Notes: generated by a model not told the origin, from the sequence alone. DNA of 8,989 bases from Alphaproteobacteria bacterium (GCA_028869355.1 JAGWSK010000471.1:1-8989), one strand, 5' to 3'; counted from the stretch's first letter, positions 1 to 7,226 are shown. A program made the numbers and translations.

Positions 1-1056
1 AGTGCCTTTGTGCAACTCGGCATAGGGCGAGAGCGCACGCTCGATGTAATAAACATCGGACAACAATGGCTGCTCATTGTCTGCGGTGCCGCCCGAAACG
101 ATGCCCACAGGCCGGCGGCGAAACCGTGCATCCACGAGCTGAACCGAACCGGCAGAATCATTCGCCATCACCGCGATGCGCACGGTGTCGTTGCGCAGTT
201 CCAGCGGCAACGCGATGTTGGTTTTGGTTTCGGTGGCACGCAGCCCAAAATGGTACGGTGCCGTTTCCAGCACCTCACCGCGTGCATCCAGCGCAGCCAC
301 GCGGCCTTCGCGCTGCACATCGGCCGGCATGCGCGACAGCGTGATCCCGAACCCGGTATTGGCATTATCCGGCGGCCGCATCGCGATGGGCTCCTTGTCG
401 GCCGGATCCTGAAACACGCTCAGAGACCCGATCTTCGCCAGACCGTCACCAAATGCCCTGGCATTGCCATGGTCCACGCCATCGGAGAACCACATGATCT
501 GCGGCTTGCCCTGAAATTTTATCTGCTGCAGCCGCGCGAGTGTCTTGGCGCGATCCGGCAACCACGGACGCGGAACCATGTCCTGAACGGTCTTCAGCGC
601 CTTCGACGGATCGAGAAACTGGGTGATGACGGGAACGGTTTCGGCAGTGGCGACGATCATCACCGGGCGATTGTCGCGCGTCGCTCCGGTCAGTCCGCGC
701 TGCATGGCCGCCTGGCGCGCTTCCCATTGCGCCGCGGATGGCCAGCCGTTGTCCACCACCATCACCAGCGGTCCGGCGCCGCGTGCAACCGGAGTCGGGT
801 CATAGAGCGGTTCGGCGAGCGCAAAGATCGCGATCGCCGCCGCGGCAAGCCGCATCAGCAACAGCCACCACGGGGTGCGCGCCGGCGTCTCCTCGCTCGC
901 ACGCAGGCCGAACAACAGCCGCAATGGTGGAAACACGACGCGCTTTGGCGCCGGCGGAGTCACTCGCAGCAACCAGTAAATGACTGGCAGCGCGGCCAGC
1001 GCCCACAAAACATAGGAAGCGCCGAAAGTCAGTCCGGTCAGGAGGCTGGCGAACAT
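1..1056 (-). CDS. BatA-type N-terminal membrane domain / DUF4159-type protein, partial (C-terminus beyond left edge)
   Basis: The frame is open from the ATG at 1056 to the window edge, giving 352 residues with no stop. Residues 1-32 contain a hydrophobic helix (about 12-31), and a second one spans about 63-82 (WWLLLMRLAAAAIAIFALAE). This two-helix start is typical of the BatA N-terminal domain found in DUF4159 proteins. A von Willebrand-like beta strand follows at 96-106 (PLVMVVDNGWP), then WFSDGVDHG at 189-197, and near the edge SDVYYIERALSPYAE, typical just before the later domains. Full-length relatives are usually several hundred residues longer, so the DUF4159 part itself is not visible here. 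The start lies 3 nt after the DUF58 stop (TGA-GCC-ATG), which implies translational coupling. Its place behind moxR and the DUF58 gene supports a role as the membrane-anchored partner of that ATPase system. The substrate is unknown. The MIDAS-like position reads DNGWP rather than DxSxS, so metal binding is doubtful. Confidence 0.82.
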   Translation of the reverse strand, partial: MFASLLTGLTFGASYVLWALAALPVIYWLLRVTPPAPKRVVFPPLRLLFGLRASEETPARTPWWLLLMRLAAAAIAIFALAEPLYDPTPVARGAGPLVMVVDNGWPSAAQWEARQAAMQRGLTGATRDNRPVMIVATAETVPVITQFLDPSKALKTVQDMVPRPWLPDRAKTLARLQQIKFQGKPQIMWFSDGVDHGNARAFGDGLAKIGSLSVFQDPADKEPIAMRPPDNANTGFGITLSRMPADVQREGRVAALDARGEVLETAPYHFGLRATETKTNIALPLELRNDTVRIAVMANDSAGSVQLVDARFRRRPVGIVSGGTADNEQPLLSDVYYIERALSPYAELHKGT

Positions 1057-1059
1057 GGC

Positions 1060-1986
1060 TCAAAATCCCCGTTGCGCACGAGCGCCGCCGATCGCGCCGT
1101 ACAGCGAAATCAGCGCCGTCGCCGGCGAGTGATCGGTGCGATGACGCAGGAAACTCCATCCCACCCGGCGGGCGAACTGCCCGACCGCCTCGGAATGTGC
1201 GTCATAGCGTTTGCGGTAACTCGTTTTCACCGTTTCCGCGCGCCCGAGAATATGCGTTTCCCGTATGGTACGCGCCTCGAAACGTGCCCTGCCGGTGAAT
1301 GGAAAATCCTCTTCGGCCGGGTCGATGATCTGCACGAGATAGCCATGCGCGCCGCTATAGGCCAGCCGCTTCAGCGCCGTTTCAATGGAATCCAGCGGCT
1401 GCAGGAAATCGGAAACCCACACCAATTCGCATTGCCGTTTGACGTGGAGATCGGGTGGCAGATCGGGCTCTTCCTCGCTTGGCTGGGCCATCCGGTGCGC
1501 CATACGGCGAAGCGCTATGCGCCCGCTCGATGGCGCTGCGCTGGTTCCCAACAGCCCGATGCGTTCCCCGCCGCGCGTCAGCAGTGACGCCAGCGCGAGC
1601 GACAGCACCGTGGCCCGTTCCCACTTTTCCGGCACGGTTTTCAACGATGCGTAGCGCATGCTGGCGGAAGCATCGCGCCAGAACCATACGGTTTCGGCCG
1701 CCTCCCATTCGCGCTCGCGAACAAAAACGTGCTGCGACTTTGCCGATTGACGCCAATCGATCGTGGTCGATGGATCTTCGACGCGGTAGCGCCGGAACTG
1801 CCAGAAGGTCTCCCCGATGCCCGCTTTGCGCCGGCCGTGGACGCCGAGCCAGATACCGGATGTCAACCGCTCCGCCTCGACCAGCAATGGCGGCAGCGCC
1901 GAAGCCAGTTTTTCGGCTTCCTCGCGCGGCCGGTCCCAATGCTCAGTTTGACGCGTGTCGAATGACAGGTTTGCCGTGTTCGCCAT
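1060..1986 (-). CDS. DUF58 domain protein (VWA-like partner of MoxR)
   Basis: A 308-residue protein with no signal peptide or membrane helix. The DUF58 core is plain at residues 48-96: GVHGRRKAGIGETFWQFRRY, then DPSTTIDWRQSAKSQ and a REREWE motif. Residues 101-110 read WFWRDASASM, placing a DxSxS MIDAS-type motif (D105, S107, S109) in a VWA-like fold. DUF58 proteins are regularly encoded with MoxR ATPases and are thought to act as metal-dependent adaptors that bring targets to the ATPase ring. That role is inferred here from family and position. The start at 1986 is supported by a GAAGG Shine-Dalgarno (minus strand, about 1997-1993) 6 nt upstream. It lies 27 nt after moxR and 3 nt before the next gene, so it is the middle gene of a three-gene operon. 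Length is normal for the alphaproteobacterial form. Confidence 0.92.
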   Translation of the reverse strand: MANTANLSFDTRQTEHWDRPREEAEKLASALPPLLVEAERLTSGIWLGVHGRRKAGIGETFWQFRRYRVEDPSTTIDWRQSAKSQHVFVREREWEAAETVWFWRDASASMRYASLKTVPEKWERATVLSLALASLLTRGGERIGLLGTSAAPSSGRIALRRMAHRMAQPSEEEPDLPPDLHVKRQCELVWVSDFLQPLDSIETALKRLAYSGAHGYLVQIIDPAEEDFPFTGRARFEARTIRETHILGRAETVKTSYRKRYDAHSEAVGQFARRVGWSFLRHRTDHSPATALISLYGAIGGARAQRGF

Positions 1987-2013
1987 ATCGGACCTTCGGC
2001 AAAACCGCCGTGT

Positions 2014-3060
2014 TTACAAATATGCCTGGCAGAGGCCGTCGATCACCTGGGTGATCGTCGCGCCCTCCGCGCGGGCCGAGAAATTCAGCGCCATGCGGTG
2101 CCTGAGAATGGGATGGGACAGCGCGATCACATCGTCGATCGACGGTGCGAAGCGTCCCTCCAGCAGCGCGCGGGCGCGGATCGCCAGCATGAACGCCTGG
2201 CTGGCGCGCGGGCTGGGACCCCAGGCGACGAAATTGCGCACGGTTTCACTGGCATTGTCGTCCGGCCGTCCGGAACGCACCAGGCCAAGAATCGCCTGCA
2301 CGACTTTTTCGCCGACCGGCAAACGGCGCACCAGAGACTGTGCTTTCATCAGCGTTTCGGGATCGACCACCTTTTGTGGCGGCTTCTCGTCCCCCACCGT
2401 GGTGGCCAACAGCATTCTCTGTTCGGCCTCACGATCGGGATAACCGACATCGACCTGCAGCAGGAAACGGTCGAGCTGTGCTTCAGGCAACGGATAGGTG
2501 CCTTCCTGCTCCAACGGGTTCTGGGTGGCGAGCACGTGGAACGGGCGCGGCAGATCGTAACGCTCTCCGGCAATGGTAACGTGGCGCTCCTGCATTGCCT
2601 GCAGCAGTGCCGATTGCGTGCGCGGGCTGGCGCGGTTGATTTCATCGGCCATCAGAAGCTGACAGAACACCGGACCTTTCACGAAGCGGAAGGTGCGGCG
2701 GCCGTCATCGGCCTCTTCCAGGACTTCCGAGCCCACAATATCGCCCGGCATCAGGTCGGGGGTGAACTGAATACGTTTGGTGTCCATGCCGAGCACGGTA
2801 CCCAGCGTATCGACAAGACGCGTCTTGGCCAGACCAGGAACGCCGATCAGCAATCCATTGCCGCCGGCCAAAAGCGTAATCAGAACCTGATCGACGACAG
2901 TTTTCTGTCCGAAGATATATTTGGCAATGGCTTCGCGCGCGGTTGAGAAACGCGACCCCACTTCGTCCGCCAGCGCCTCGGCGTCGGCAGGGTCCAGCCC
3001 CGGAGCAAAGCCTTTGAATTGCGCCGTTTCGGCGCCGGTGACATTGTTCATGTTCTGCAT
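2014..3060 (-). CDS. MoxR-family AAA+ ATPase
   Basis: A 348-residue soluble ATPase of the MoxR family (AAA_3 core plus AAA lid). Visible motifs are Walker A GVPGLAKT (73-80), Walker B LLMADE (135-140), sensor 1 ATQNP (178-182) followed by LEQEGTYPLPEAQLDRF with the presumed arginine finger R198, and a sensor-2 region GPSPRAS (281-287). HRMALNF (321-327) is the usual C-terminal family signature. MoxR ATPases form hexameric rings that mature or remodel partner complexes, usually with VWA or MIDAS proteins; the next two genes supply these. It is the first gene of the minus-strand operon and divergent from the CoA pyrophosphatase gene. The start is slightly uncertain: ATGs lie at 3060 and 3051, and neither has a clear Shine-Dalgarno. 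Length and content are normal. The specific client is unknown, so no gene symbol is given. Confidence 0.95.
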   Translation of the reverse strand: MQNMNNVTGAETAQFKGFAPGLDPADAEALADEVGSRFSTAREAIAKYIFGQKTVVDQVLITLLAGGNGLLIGVPGLAKTRLVDTLGTVLGMDTKRIQFTPDLMPGDIVGSEVLEEADDGRRTFRFVKGPVFCQLLMADEINRASPRTQSALLQAMQERHVTIAGERYDLPRPFHVLATQNPLEQEGTYPLPEAQLDRFLLQVDVGYPDREAEQRMLLATTVGDEKPPQKVVDPETLMKAQSLVRRLPVGEKVVQAILGLVRSGRPDDNASETVRNFVAWGPSPRASQAFMLAIRARALLEGRFAPSIDDVIALSHPILRHRMALNFSARAEGATITQVIDGLCQAYL

Positions 3061-3133
3061 CCGCTATCTTGACAAAAAGTTCCCGGCATTGCGTCAAACC
3101 TGACATCGCAGGGCGGTCTCAGGTGGACCGCCA

Positions 3134-3162
3134 TGTTGCACCCTTGGACGACCCGTGCAACA
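3134..3162. repeat. Perfect 8-bp inverted repeat in divergent promoter region
   Basis: TGTTGCAC (3134-3141) and GTGCAACA (3155-3162) are perfect reverse complements separated by 13 nt. The element sits in the 171-nt gap between divergent moxR and the CoA pyrophosphatase gene. It could be an operator for a dimeric regulator or a stem-loop in a 5' leader. A further copy of the right-arm core, GCAACAT, occurs at 3184-3190 and could pair with ATGTTGC at 3133-3139 instead. It is not followed by a U-run, so it is not an intrinsic terminator. Confidence 0.55.
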
Positions 3163-3171
3163 GCCTAGGCC

Positions 3172-3185
3172 GCCCGGGCCCGGGC
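3172..3185. repeat. 14-bp GC palindrome GCCCGGGCCCGGGC
   Basis: A perfect 14-bp palindrome made only of G and C, located 9 nt after the 8-bp inverted repeat and 46 nt before the start of the CoA pyrophosphatase gene. It may add to leader structure on that side, or be a chance product of high GC. No regulator can be named from it. Confidence 0.4.
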
Positions 3186-3231
3186 AACATAACGCGGACA
3201 TGGCAATGGTGGCCACAAAAGGCTGTGAAAC

Positions 3232-3858
3232 ATGGATGCGCCGGATGGCGAAAACTGCATCAGCATGAAGGACATGCCGACGGGACAACCGCACATCACG
3301 GGCGATCGCATAAGATCGGTTTTGCGTCTGACGCCGCCGGACGTGTTGGCCGGTGAAGCAAGGTTTCGCCGGGCTGCAGTGATTGTACCCATTATCATGC
3401 GTGATGAGCCCGCACTTCTGTTCACCCGCCGCACCGAGCATTTGCCTTCCCACGCCGGCCAGATCTGTTTTCCGGGCGGCAGCTATCATGCGTCCGACGA
3501 AACCCTGATCCGGACCGCCCTGCGCGAATTGCAGGAAGAAATCGGCGTTCCGGCGGACGGCATCACGATTGCCGGTTTTCTCGACCTCTATGAGACGCTG
3601 AACAGTGGATTCCGCATCCTGCCGGTGGTCGGCTTTCTCGATGCGAACTGCGCCCTGACAATTAACCAGGATGAAGTTGCGGAAGTTTTCGAAGTGCCGC
3701 TGTCATTTCTTATCGATCCGAGCCATCGCGCGCTAAAATATGCCGAGCGGGGGGGAGTGATGCGTGAATTCTATTCCATCCAGTTTGGTCATCACGAGAT
3801 TTGGGGGGCGACCGCGGCGATGATCGTCAATCTCGCCGAACGGCTGCGAAGCACATGA
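3232..3858 (+). CDS. Nudix CoA pyrophosphatase (NudL-like)
   Basis: A 208-residue Nudix hydrolase of the CoA pyrophosphatase group, which splits coenzyme A or its oxidised and acyl forms to 3',5'-ADP and phosphopantetheine. The group-specific NuCoA motif is at 62-83 (LLFTRR...HAGQICFPGG), running into the Nudix box at 82-106 (ending RELQEEIGV, with the metal-binding glutamates). The spacing between the first glycine and the RE pair is longer than the textbook Nudix box, as in E. coli NudL. The 'LR' arginine before the HAGQ step is a proline (P72). SGFRILPVVG (125-134) and EIWGATAAMI (189-198) also match the family. The start at 3232 has AAAAGG 9 nt upstream; Met12 (3265) is an alternative. 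It is the first gene of the plus-strand cluster, and its stop overlaps the next start (ATGA). A G7 run at 3749-3755 is read through in frame. Confidence 0.92.
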   Translation: MDAPDGENCISMKDMPTGQPHITGDRIRSVLRLTPPDVLAGEARFRRAAVIVPIIMRDEPALLFTRRTEHLPSHAGQICFPGGSYHASDETLIRTALRELQEEIGVPADGITIAGFLDLYETLNSGFRILPVVGFLDANCALTINQDEVAEVFEVPLSFLIDPSHRALKYAERGGVMREFYSIQFGHHEIWGATAAMIVNLAERLRST

Positions 3859-4124
3859 TCCGGCGCATCGTTTTTGATCTGCTGCTGTTTCTCCTCCCAT
3901 TCGCGCTCTATGGGATGTATTGGCGTTTTTCACCAAGCCCGAACGGCCGCAGCACAAATCATCCGTGGAGCTATCTGCTGATTTCGGGACTCGTGCTGGT
4001 GGCCGCCAGCTTTGTCGTTTGGGGCGTCACCGAAGGATCGGGTGAGCGCGGGGTCTATGTGCCGGCGCATCTTGAAAATGGACGGGTGGTCCCCGGGCAC
4101 GTCGTCACGGCACCAGTAAAGTGA
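3855..4124 (+). CDS. Small two-helix membrane protein, DUF6111-like
   Basis: An 89-residue protein with two predicted membrane helices, about residues 5-24 (IVFDLLLFLLPFALYGMYW) and 38-58 (WSYLLISGLVLVAASFVVWGV). A short polar C-terminal tail GERGVYVPAHLENGRVVPGH follows. The tail pattern and the slot between a CoA pyrophosphatase and a CCA transferase match the DUF6111 family of alphaproteobacteria as I remember it; no function is known. The ATG at 3855 overlaps the upstream stop (ATGA), and its own stop overlaps the next start (GTGA). It is therefore almost certainly translated by coupling. The frame stays open further upstream, to 3801, but that part lies inside the Nudix gene and adds no hydrophobic sequence, so the short form is chosen. 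Confidence 0.8.
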   Translation: MIRRIVFDLLLFLLPFALYGMYWRFSPSPNGRSTNHPWSYLLISGLVLVAASFVVWGVTEGSGERGVYVPAHLENGRVVPGHVVTAPVK

Positions 4125-5362
4125 AGCTTGATCCGGCCCAACACCGTTGGATGACAGCAGCTCCGGTGCGTGCGGTCATGGCAGCTTTGTCCGCGAACCA
4201 GGATGCGGCGCGGTTTGTCGGCGGCGCGGTGCGCAATGCATTGCTGCGCGAAGCTGTCAGTGATGTGGATATTGCTGCGCGCTTTCCACCCGATGAAGTC
4301 ATCCGGCGGCTTGAGGCGGCAGGCCTGCGCGCGGTCGCGACCGGAATCGAACACGGCACGGTCACTGCGATTGCGGACGGCGCGCCGTATGAAGTGACGT
4401 CATTGCGTCGCGACGTTGAAACCTTCGGCCGTCGCGCCGTCGTCGCCTACACCACGGATTGGGCCGAAGATGCCGCGCGCCGCGATTTCACGATCAATGC
4501 CCTTTATGCGGGAGAAGACGGCACACTGTTCGATTATTTCGGAGGTCTCAACGATATTCCGGAACGGCGCGTGCGCTTCATTGGCGATGCACGCCAGCGG
4601 ATTAAAGAAGACTATCTCCGCATCCTGCGGTTTTTCCGCTTTCACGCACAATATGGCCGCGGTCAACCGGATGGTGACGGACTTGCAGCCTGTATTGCGG
4701 AGAAACCCGGCCTGAAACTTCTCTCCGGAGAGCGGGTGCAAAAAGAACTGCTGCTTCTGCTCAAGGCGAAGGATCCGGTGCCGGTGCTGAGCGTAATGCA
4801 GGAGAACAGCATCCTCGGTGAGATTTTTTCCTGCGATTTGAATTTGCCGCGGCTGGAGCGATTGACCGGCATCGAACAGTCGGGCGGAACCGGCCGCGAT
4901 GCGGTTTTGCGTCTCGCGGCGCTGCTGCCGGATTCGGCCGCAGTCGCGCGCGATGTTGCGCAAGCGCTGCGACTGTCCAACGAAGCACGCGACCGCCTGG
5001 TCGCAGCCGCAGAGAAAGACGACCGCATCGCCGCACCGGTTGCGCGCGCGCGCCTGCGCGAATTGATATACCGCGCGGGCCGGGAAAGGACCCGCGATCA
5101 GCTTGTGTTGCGATGGGCCGATGCGGGTGGGCCGGCCGGCGAGTCGCAGTGGGACTCGATGATGAGTCTGGCCCGGGATTGGCAGCCGCCGGTTTTTCCT
5201 GTCGACGGCAATGATGTGATGGCATTGGGCGTGCCGGAAGGCCCTGAAATCGGTGTTCATCTGCGCACGCTCGAGCAATGGTGGATCGGGAATGATTTCG
5301 CTCCCACCCGCCCCGAATTGCTCGAGAGACTGCGTTCTGTGGTGCTCAAAAAAGGCCAATGA
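4121..5362 (+). CDS. cca: CCA-adding tRNA nucleotidyltransferase
   Basis: A 413-residue class II nucleotidyltransferase that builds or repairs the 3' CCA end of tRNAs from CTP and ATP without a template. The head domain has RFVGGAVRNALL (31-42), with the GG step and then the catalytic DVD at 48-50. RRDFTINALY is at 120-129, the EDYLRILRFFRF motif at 163-174 and SGERVQKEL at 202-210. These are the expected motifs in order, followed by an alpha-helical C-terminal region about as long as in other alphaproteobacterial enzymes. The start is a GTG at 4121 overlapping the previous stop by GTGA. The N-terminal sequence MKLDPAQHRWM starts about where relatives do. A poly(A) polymerase of the same superfamily is the only real alternative; size and context favour CCA addition. 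Confidence 0.93.
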   Translation: MKLDPAQHRWMTAAPVRAVMAALSANQDAARFVGGAVRNALLREAVSDVDIAARFPPDEVIRRLEAAGLRAVATGIEHGTVTAIADGAPYEVTSLRRDVETFGRRAVVAYTTDWAEDAARRDFTINALYAGEDGTLFDYFGGLNDIPERRVRFIGDARQRIKEDYLRILRFFRFHAQYGRGQPDGDGLAACIAEKPGLKLLSGERVQKELLLLLKAKDPVPVLSVMQENSILGEIFSCDLNLPRLERLTGIEQSGGTGRDAVLRLAALLPDSAAVARDVAQALRLSNEARDRLVAAAEKDDRIAAPVARARLRELIYRAGRERTRDQLVLRWADAGGPAGESQWDSMMSLARDWQPPVFPVDGNDVMALGVPEGPEIGVHLRTLEQWWIGNDFAPTRPELLERLRSVVLKKGQ

Positions 5363-5389
5363 CGGTCGCGACGATTTGCGTATTCCACC

Positions 5390-6241
5390 ATGAGATTTGA
5401 GCAAATCGACGCCCTGTCGCTGCCCGGCAATCCGCAAAAGCCGAATGAGGACAGCTACGGCGCGACGCCACATGCCGCCTGTGTGGTCGATGGCGCGACC
5501 GGACTGGGCGAAGCGCTGATGCCGGGCAAATCCGATGCGCAATGGATCGCGAATTTTGCCGCGCGGCGGTTTTGCGCGCATGCCGAAGCGGGTGAGGGCG
5601 GAATCCGGGACTGGCTGCGCCTGGCCGCCGAAGATGCACAACGCAGTTTCGTTGCGCTGCGCCGGCGCCCGCCACGCGAGAATTACGAAATTCCGTATGC
5701 GTCGGCCGTCATGATCGCACTCGACGGCAATCTCTTGCACGCATTGTGGTTCGGAGATTGCGCGCTGATGCTGCGGGGTCCGGATGGCGGTTTTGCTTTC
5801 ATCGGCGATACGCTGTCGAAACGCGAGAGTGAGCGCGCACGCGTCGAGAAAATATCGGGAACGCTCAAACATCGTGCCGCGGATGCAATTGTGCGCGATG
5901 AGTTCCTGCCGGCGCTGCGGGCAAGCCGCAATCTGGTGAACACCGGCGACGATTGGCTGTTCGCGCCCGACCCGGCCTGCGCGGAACATGCGAAGAGCGC
6001 AAATTTCGCAATTGCCGAAGGCACTGTATTGCTGCTCGCCAGCGATGGCTTCCTCGCGCATGCCAGCGATTATCAGCGCTACTCGCCGGACGAATTGCTG
6101 TCCGCTGTTCAGCAGAATGGACTACAACAAATCGCGGATGAACTGCGCGCCATCGAAATGGCCGATCCCGCAGGCATGAAATACCCGCGGTTCAAAACCA
6201 GTGACGACGCCACCGCCTTGTTGCTGCACGTGGTCGCGTGA
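5390..6241 (+). CDS. PP2C-like protein phosphatase
   Basis: A 283-residue soluble protein with the spaced acidic motifs of PPM/PP2C metal-dependent phosphatases. These are KPNEDSYG (18-24, D21), VVDGATG (32-38, D34), FGDCALML (121-128), LLLASDGF (214-221, D219) and TSDDATALLL (270-279, D273). These aspartates would hold the Mn/Mg ions, so catalytic activity is plausible. The family removes phosphate from Ser/Thr of proteins; the substrate here is unknown and no kinase gene is in view. The start at 5390 gives MRFEQIDALSLPG, a natural N-terminus, but no Shine-Dalgarno is visible. The gene follows cca by 27 nt. A 13-codon frame that overlaps the cca stop (ATGA at 5359) ends inside this start region and might feed ribosomes to it. 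The next gene begins 31 nt downstream. Confidence 0.85.
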   Translation: MRFEQIDALSLPGNPQKPNEDSYGATPHAACVVDGATGLGEALMPGKSDAQWIANFAARRFCAHAEAGEGGIRDWLRLAAEDAQRSFVALRRRPPRENYEIPYASAVMIALDGNLLHALWFGDCALMLRGPDGGFAFIGDTLSKRESERARVEKISGTLKHRAADAIVRDEFLPALRASRNLVNTGDDWLFAPDPACAEHAKSANFAIAEGTVLLLASDGFLAHASDYQRYSPDELLSAVQQNGLQQIADELRAIEMADPAGMKYPRFKTSDDATALLLHVVA

Positions 6242-6260
6242 TCTGATGGCATCCAGCCAT

Positions 6261-6267
6261 GGGGGGA
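6261..6267 (+). promoter_or_regulatory. Shine-Dalgarno fixing the amidohydrolase start
   Basis: GGGGGGA lies 5 nt before the ATG at 6273. It selects this start over the in-frame ATG at 6246, which has no such site, and over an in-frame extension back into the phosphatase gene. The choice matters because the 6273 start exposes a Tat signal peptide at the N-terminus. Confidence 0.7.
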
Positions 6268-6272
6268 CAACA

Positions 6273-7226
6273 ATGCCGGAGATGACGATTGGCAGGCGGG
6301 GGTTCCTGAATATCGGTGTTGGTGCATTGATCGCACTGCCGGCCGAAAGTCGCGCTGCGTCTGATGAAACCGTGCCGAATTCGTCCGGCACGGAACGCCC
6401 GAAATTGAAAGCGCCGGCAAACGCCGCCGATTGTCATATGCACATCTATGATCCGGCGAGATTTGCGCTGGTGCCAAGTCCGCGGGTGGCCCCGGCCAAT
6501 GCGGCTTTGCCGCAATACCGGCTGCTGCAGAAAAGGATTGGCACGACGCGGGTGGTCATTGTCACGCCGCGCAATTACGCGACCCAAAACGAAGCCACCG
6601 TCACCGCCATTCGGGAGATCGGACCCAACGCGCGCGGCGTTGCGGTATTGCATCCGGATGTGACGGACGCCGAGCTCAACCGGCTCGACGCCGCGGGGAT
6701 TCGCGGCATTCGCTTCAGCCTTGGCGATCCGGCAAGTGCCGTCGTTACAGCCGACATGATCGAACCGCTGGCCAAACGCATTGCTTCGCGCAACTGGCAC
6801 ATCCAGTTCAACATGAGCGGCGATCAGGTCGTTGCGCTGTCGGATGTCCTGCGACGCCTGCCGGTGCAATTGGTGTTCGATCATCTCGGCAGCCCGCCGC
6901 TTCCGGCAGGCGTGTCGCACCCCTCGCATCAGCTGATCCGGCGTCTGCTCGATGCGAACCGCGCCTGGGTCAAACTGTCCGGCGCCTATCTCAACAGCCG
7001 AATCGGGCCGCCATATCCGGAAGCAACCGCCATCGCGCAGGATTTTGTCAGGGCGACGCCGGAGCGGCTGGTTTGGGGCAGCGATTGGCCACACCCGACC
7101 TCTCCCGGTCCTGAAAAGCCGGATGACGCCATGCTGTTCGACCTGCTTGTGGACTGGGCTCCGGGCGATGCCACGCGGCACAAGATTCTGGTCGAAAATC
7201 CCGAACGCCTATACGGCTTTAGCTAG
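6273..7226 (+). CDS. Tat-exported amidohydrolase, PDC hydrolase (LigI)-like
   Basis: A 317-residue TIM-barrel hydrolase of the amidohydrolase_2 group. It begins with a twin-arginine signal: GRRGFLNIG (7-15), a hydrophobic core to about residue 23 and a likely cut after ESRA (25-28). The mature enzyme would be periplasmic. Barrel motifs are DCHMHIYDP (53-61, HxH at 55 and 57), AVLHPDV (124-130), GIRGIRF (142-148), HIQFN (176-180), VFDHLGSPP (201-209), VKLSGAY (233-239), WGSDWPHPT (268-276, D271) and the family ending ENPERLYGF. The pattern most resembles 2-pyrone-4,6-dicarboxylate lactonase (LigI/COG3618 relatives), which opens a lactone in aromatic breakdown. Here no other aromatic-pathway gene is near, so the substrate is unknown; another lactone is possible. 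It is the last gene of the cluster, and no terminator is visible after it. Confidence 0.85.
   Translation: MPEMTIGRRGFLNIGVGALIALPAESRAASDETVPNSSGTERPKLKAPANAADCHMHIYDPARFALVPSPRVAPANAALPQYRLLQKRIGTTRVVIVTPRNYATQNEATVTAIREIGPNARGVAVLHPDVTDAELNRLDAAGIRGIRFSLGDPASAVVTADMIEPLAKRIASRNWHIQFNMSGDQVVALSDVLRRLPVQLVFDHLGSPPLPAGVSHPSHQLIRRLLDANRAWVKLSGAYLNSRIGPPYPEATAIAQDFVRATPERLVWGSDWPHPTSPGPEKPDDAMLFDLLVDWAPGDATRHKILVENPERLYGFS

Noticed and set aside
10..1587. A 525-codon open frame on the plus strand
   Set aside because: It lies opposite the DUF4159-type and DUF58 genes, whose proteins have clear family motifs. The translation is rich in Arg, His and Gln, with no recognisable domain, as expected for the complement of GC-rich codons.
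2098..2946. A 282-codon open frame on the plus strand
   Set aside because: It is the antisense of the MoxR ATPase gene with no domain signal.
3749..3755. G7 run in the CoA pyrophosphatase gene as a possible phase-variation tract or frameshift
   Set aside because: The frame is intact through it and the protein matches the family on both sides. Seven Gs in a GC-rich genome is unremarkable.
4400..6061. A 553-codon open frame on the minus strand
   Set aside because: It runs antisense across cca and the phosphatase gene, both of which have intact motifs. Its composition is typical of an antisense shadow, and it spans the junction of two real genes.
6201..6272. N-terminal extension of the amidohydrolase (24 residues)
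   Set aside because: It would overlap the phosphatase gene, reads as low-quality sequence (TTPPPCCCTW) and would bury the Tat signal. The start at 6273 has a strong ribosome site.
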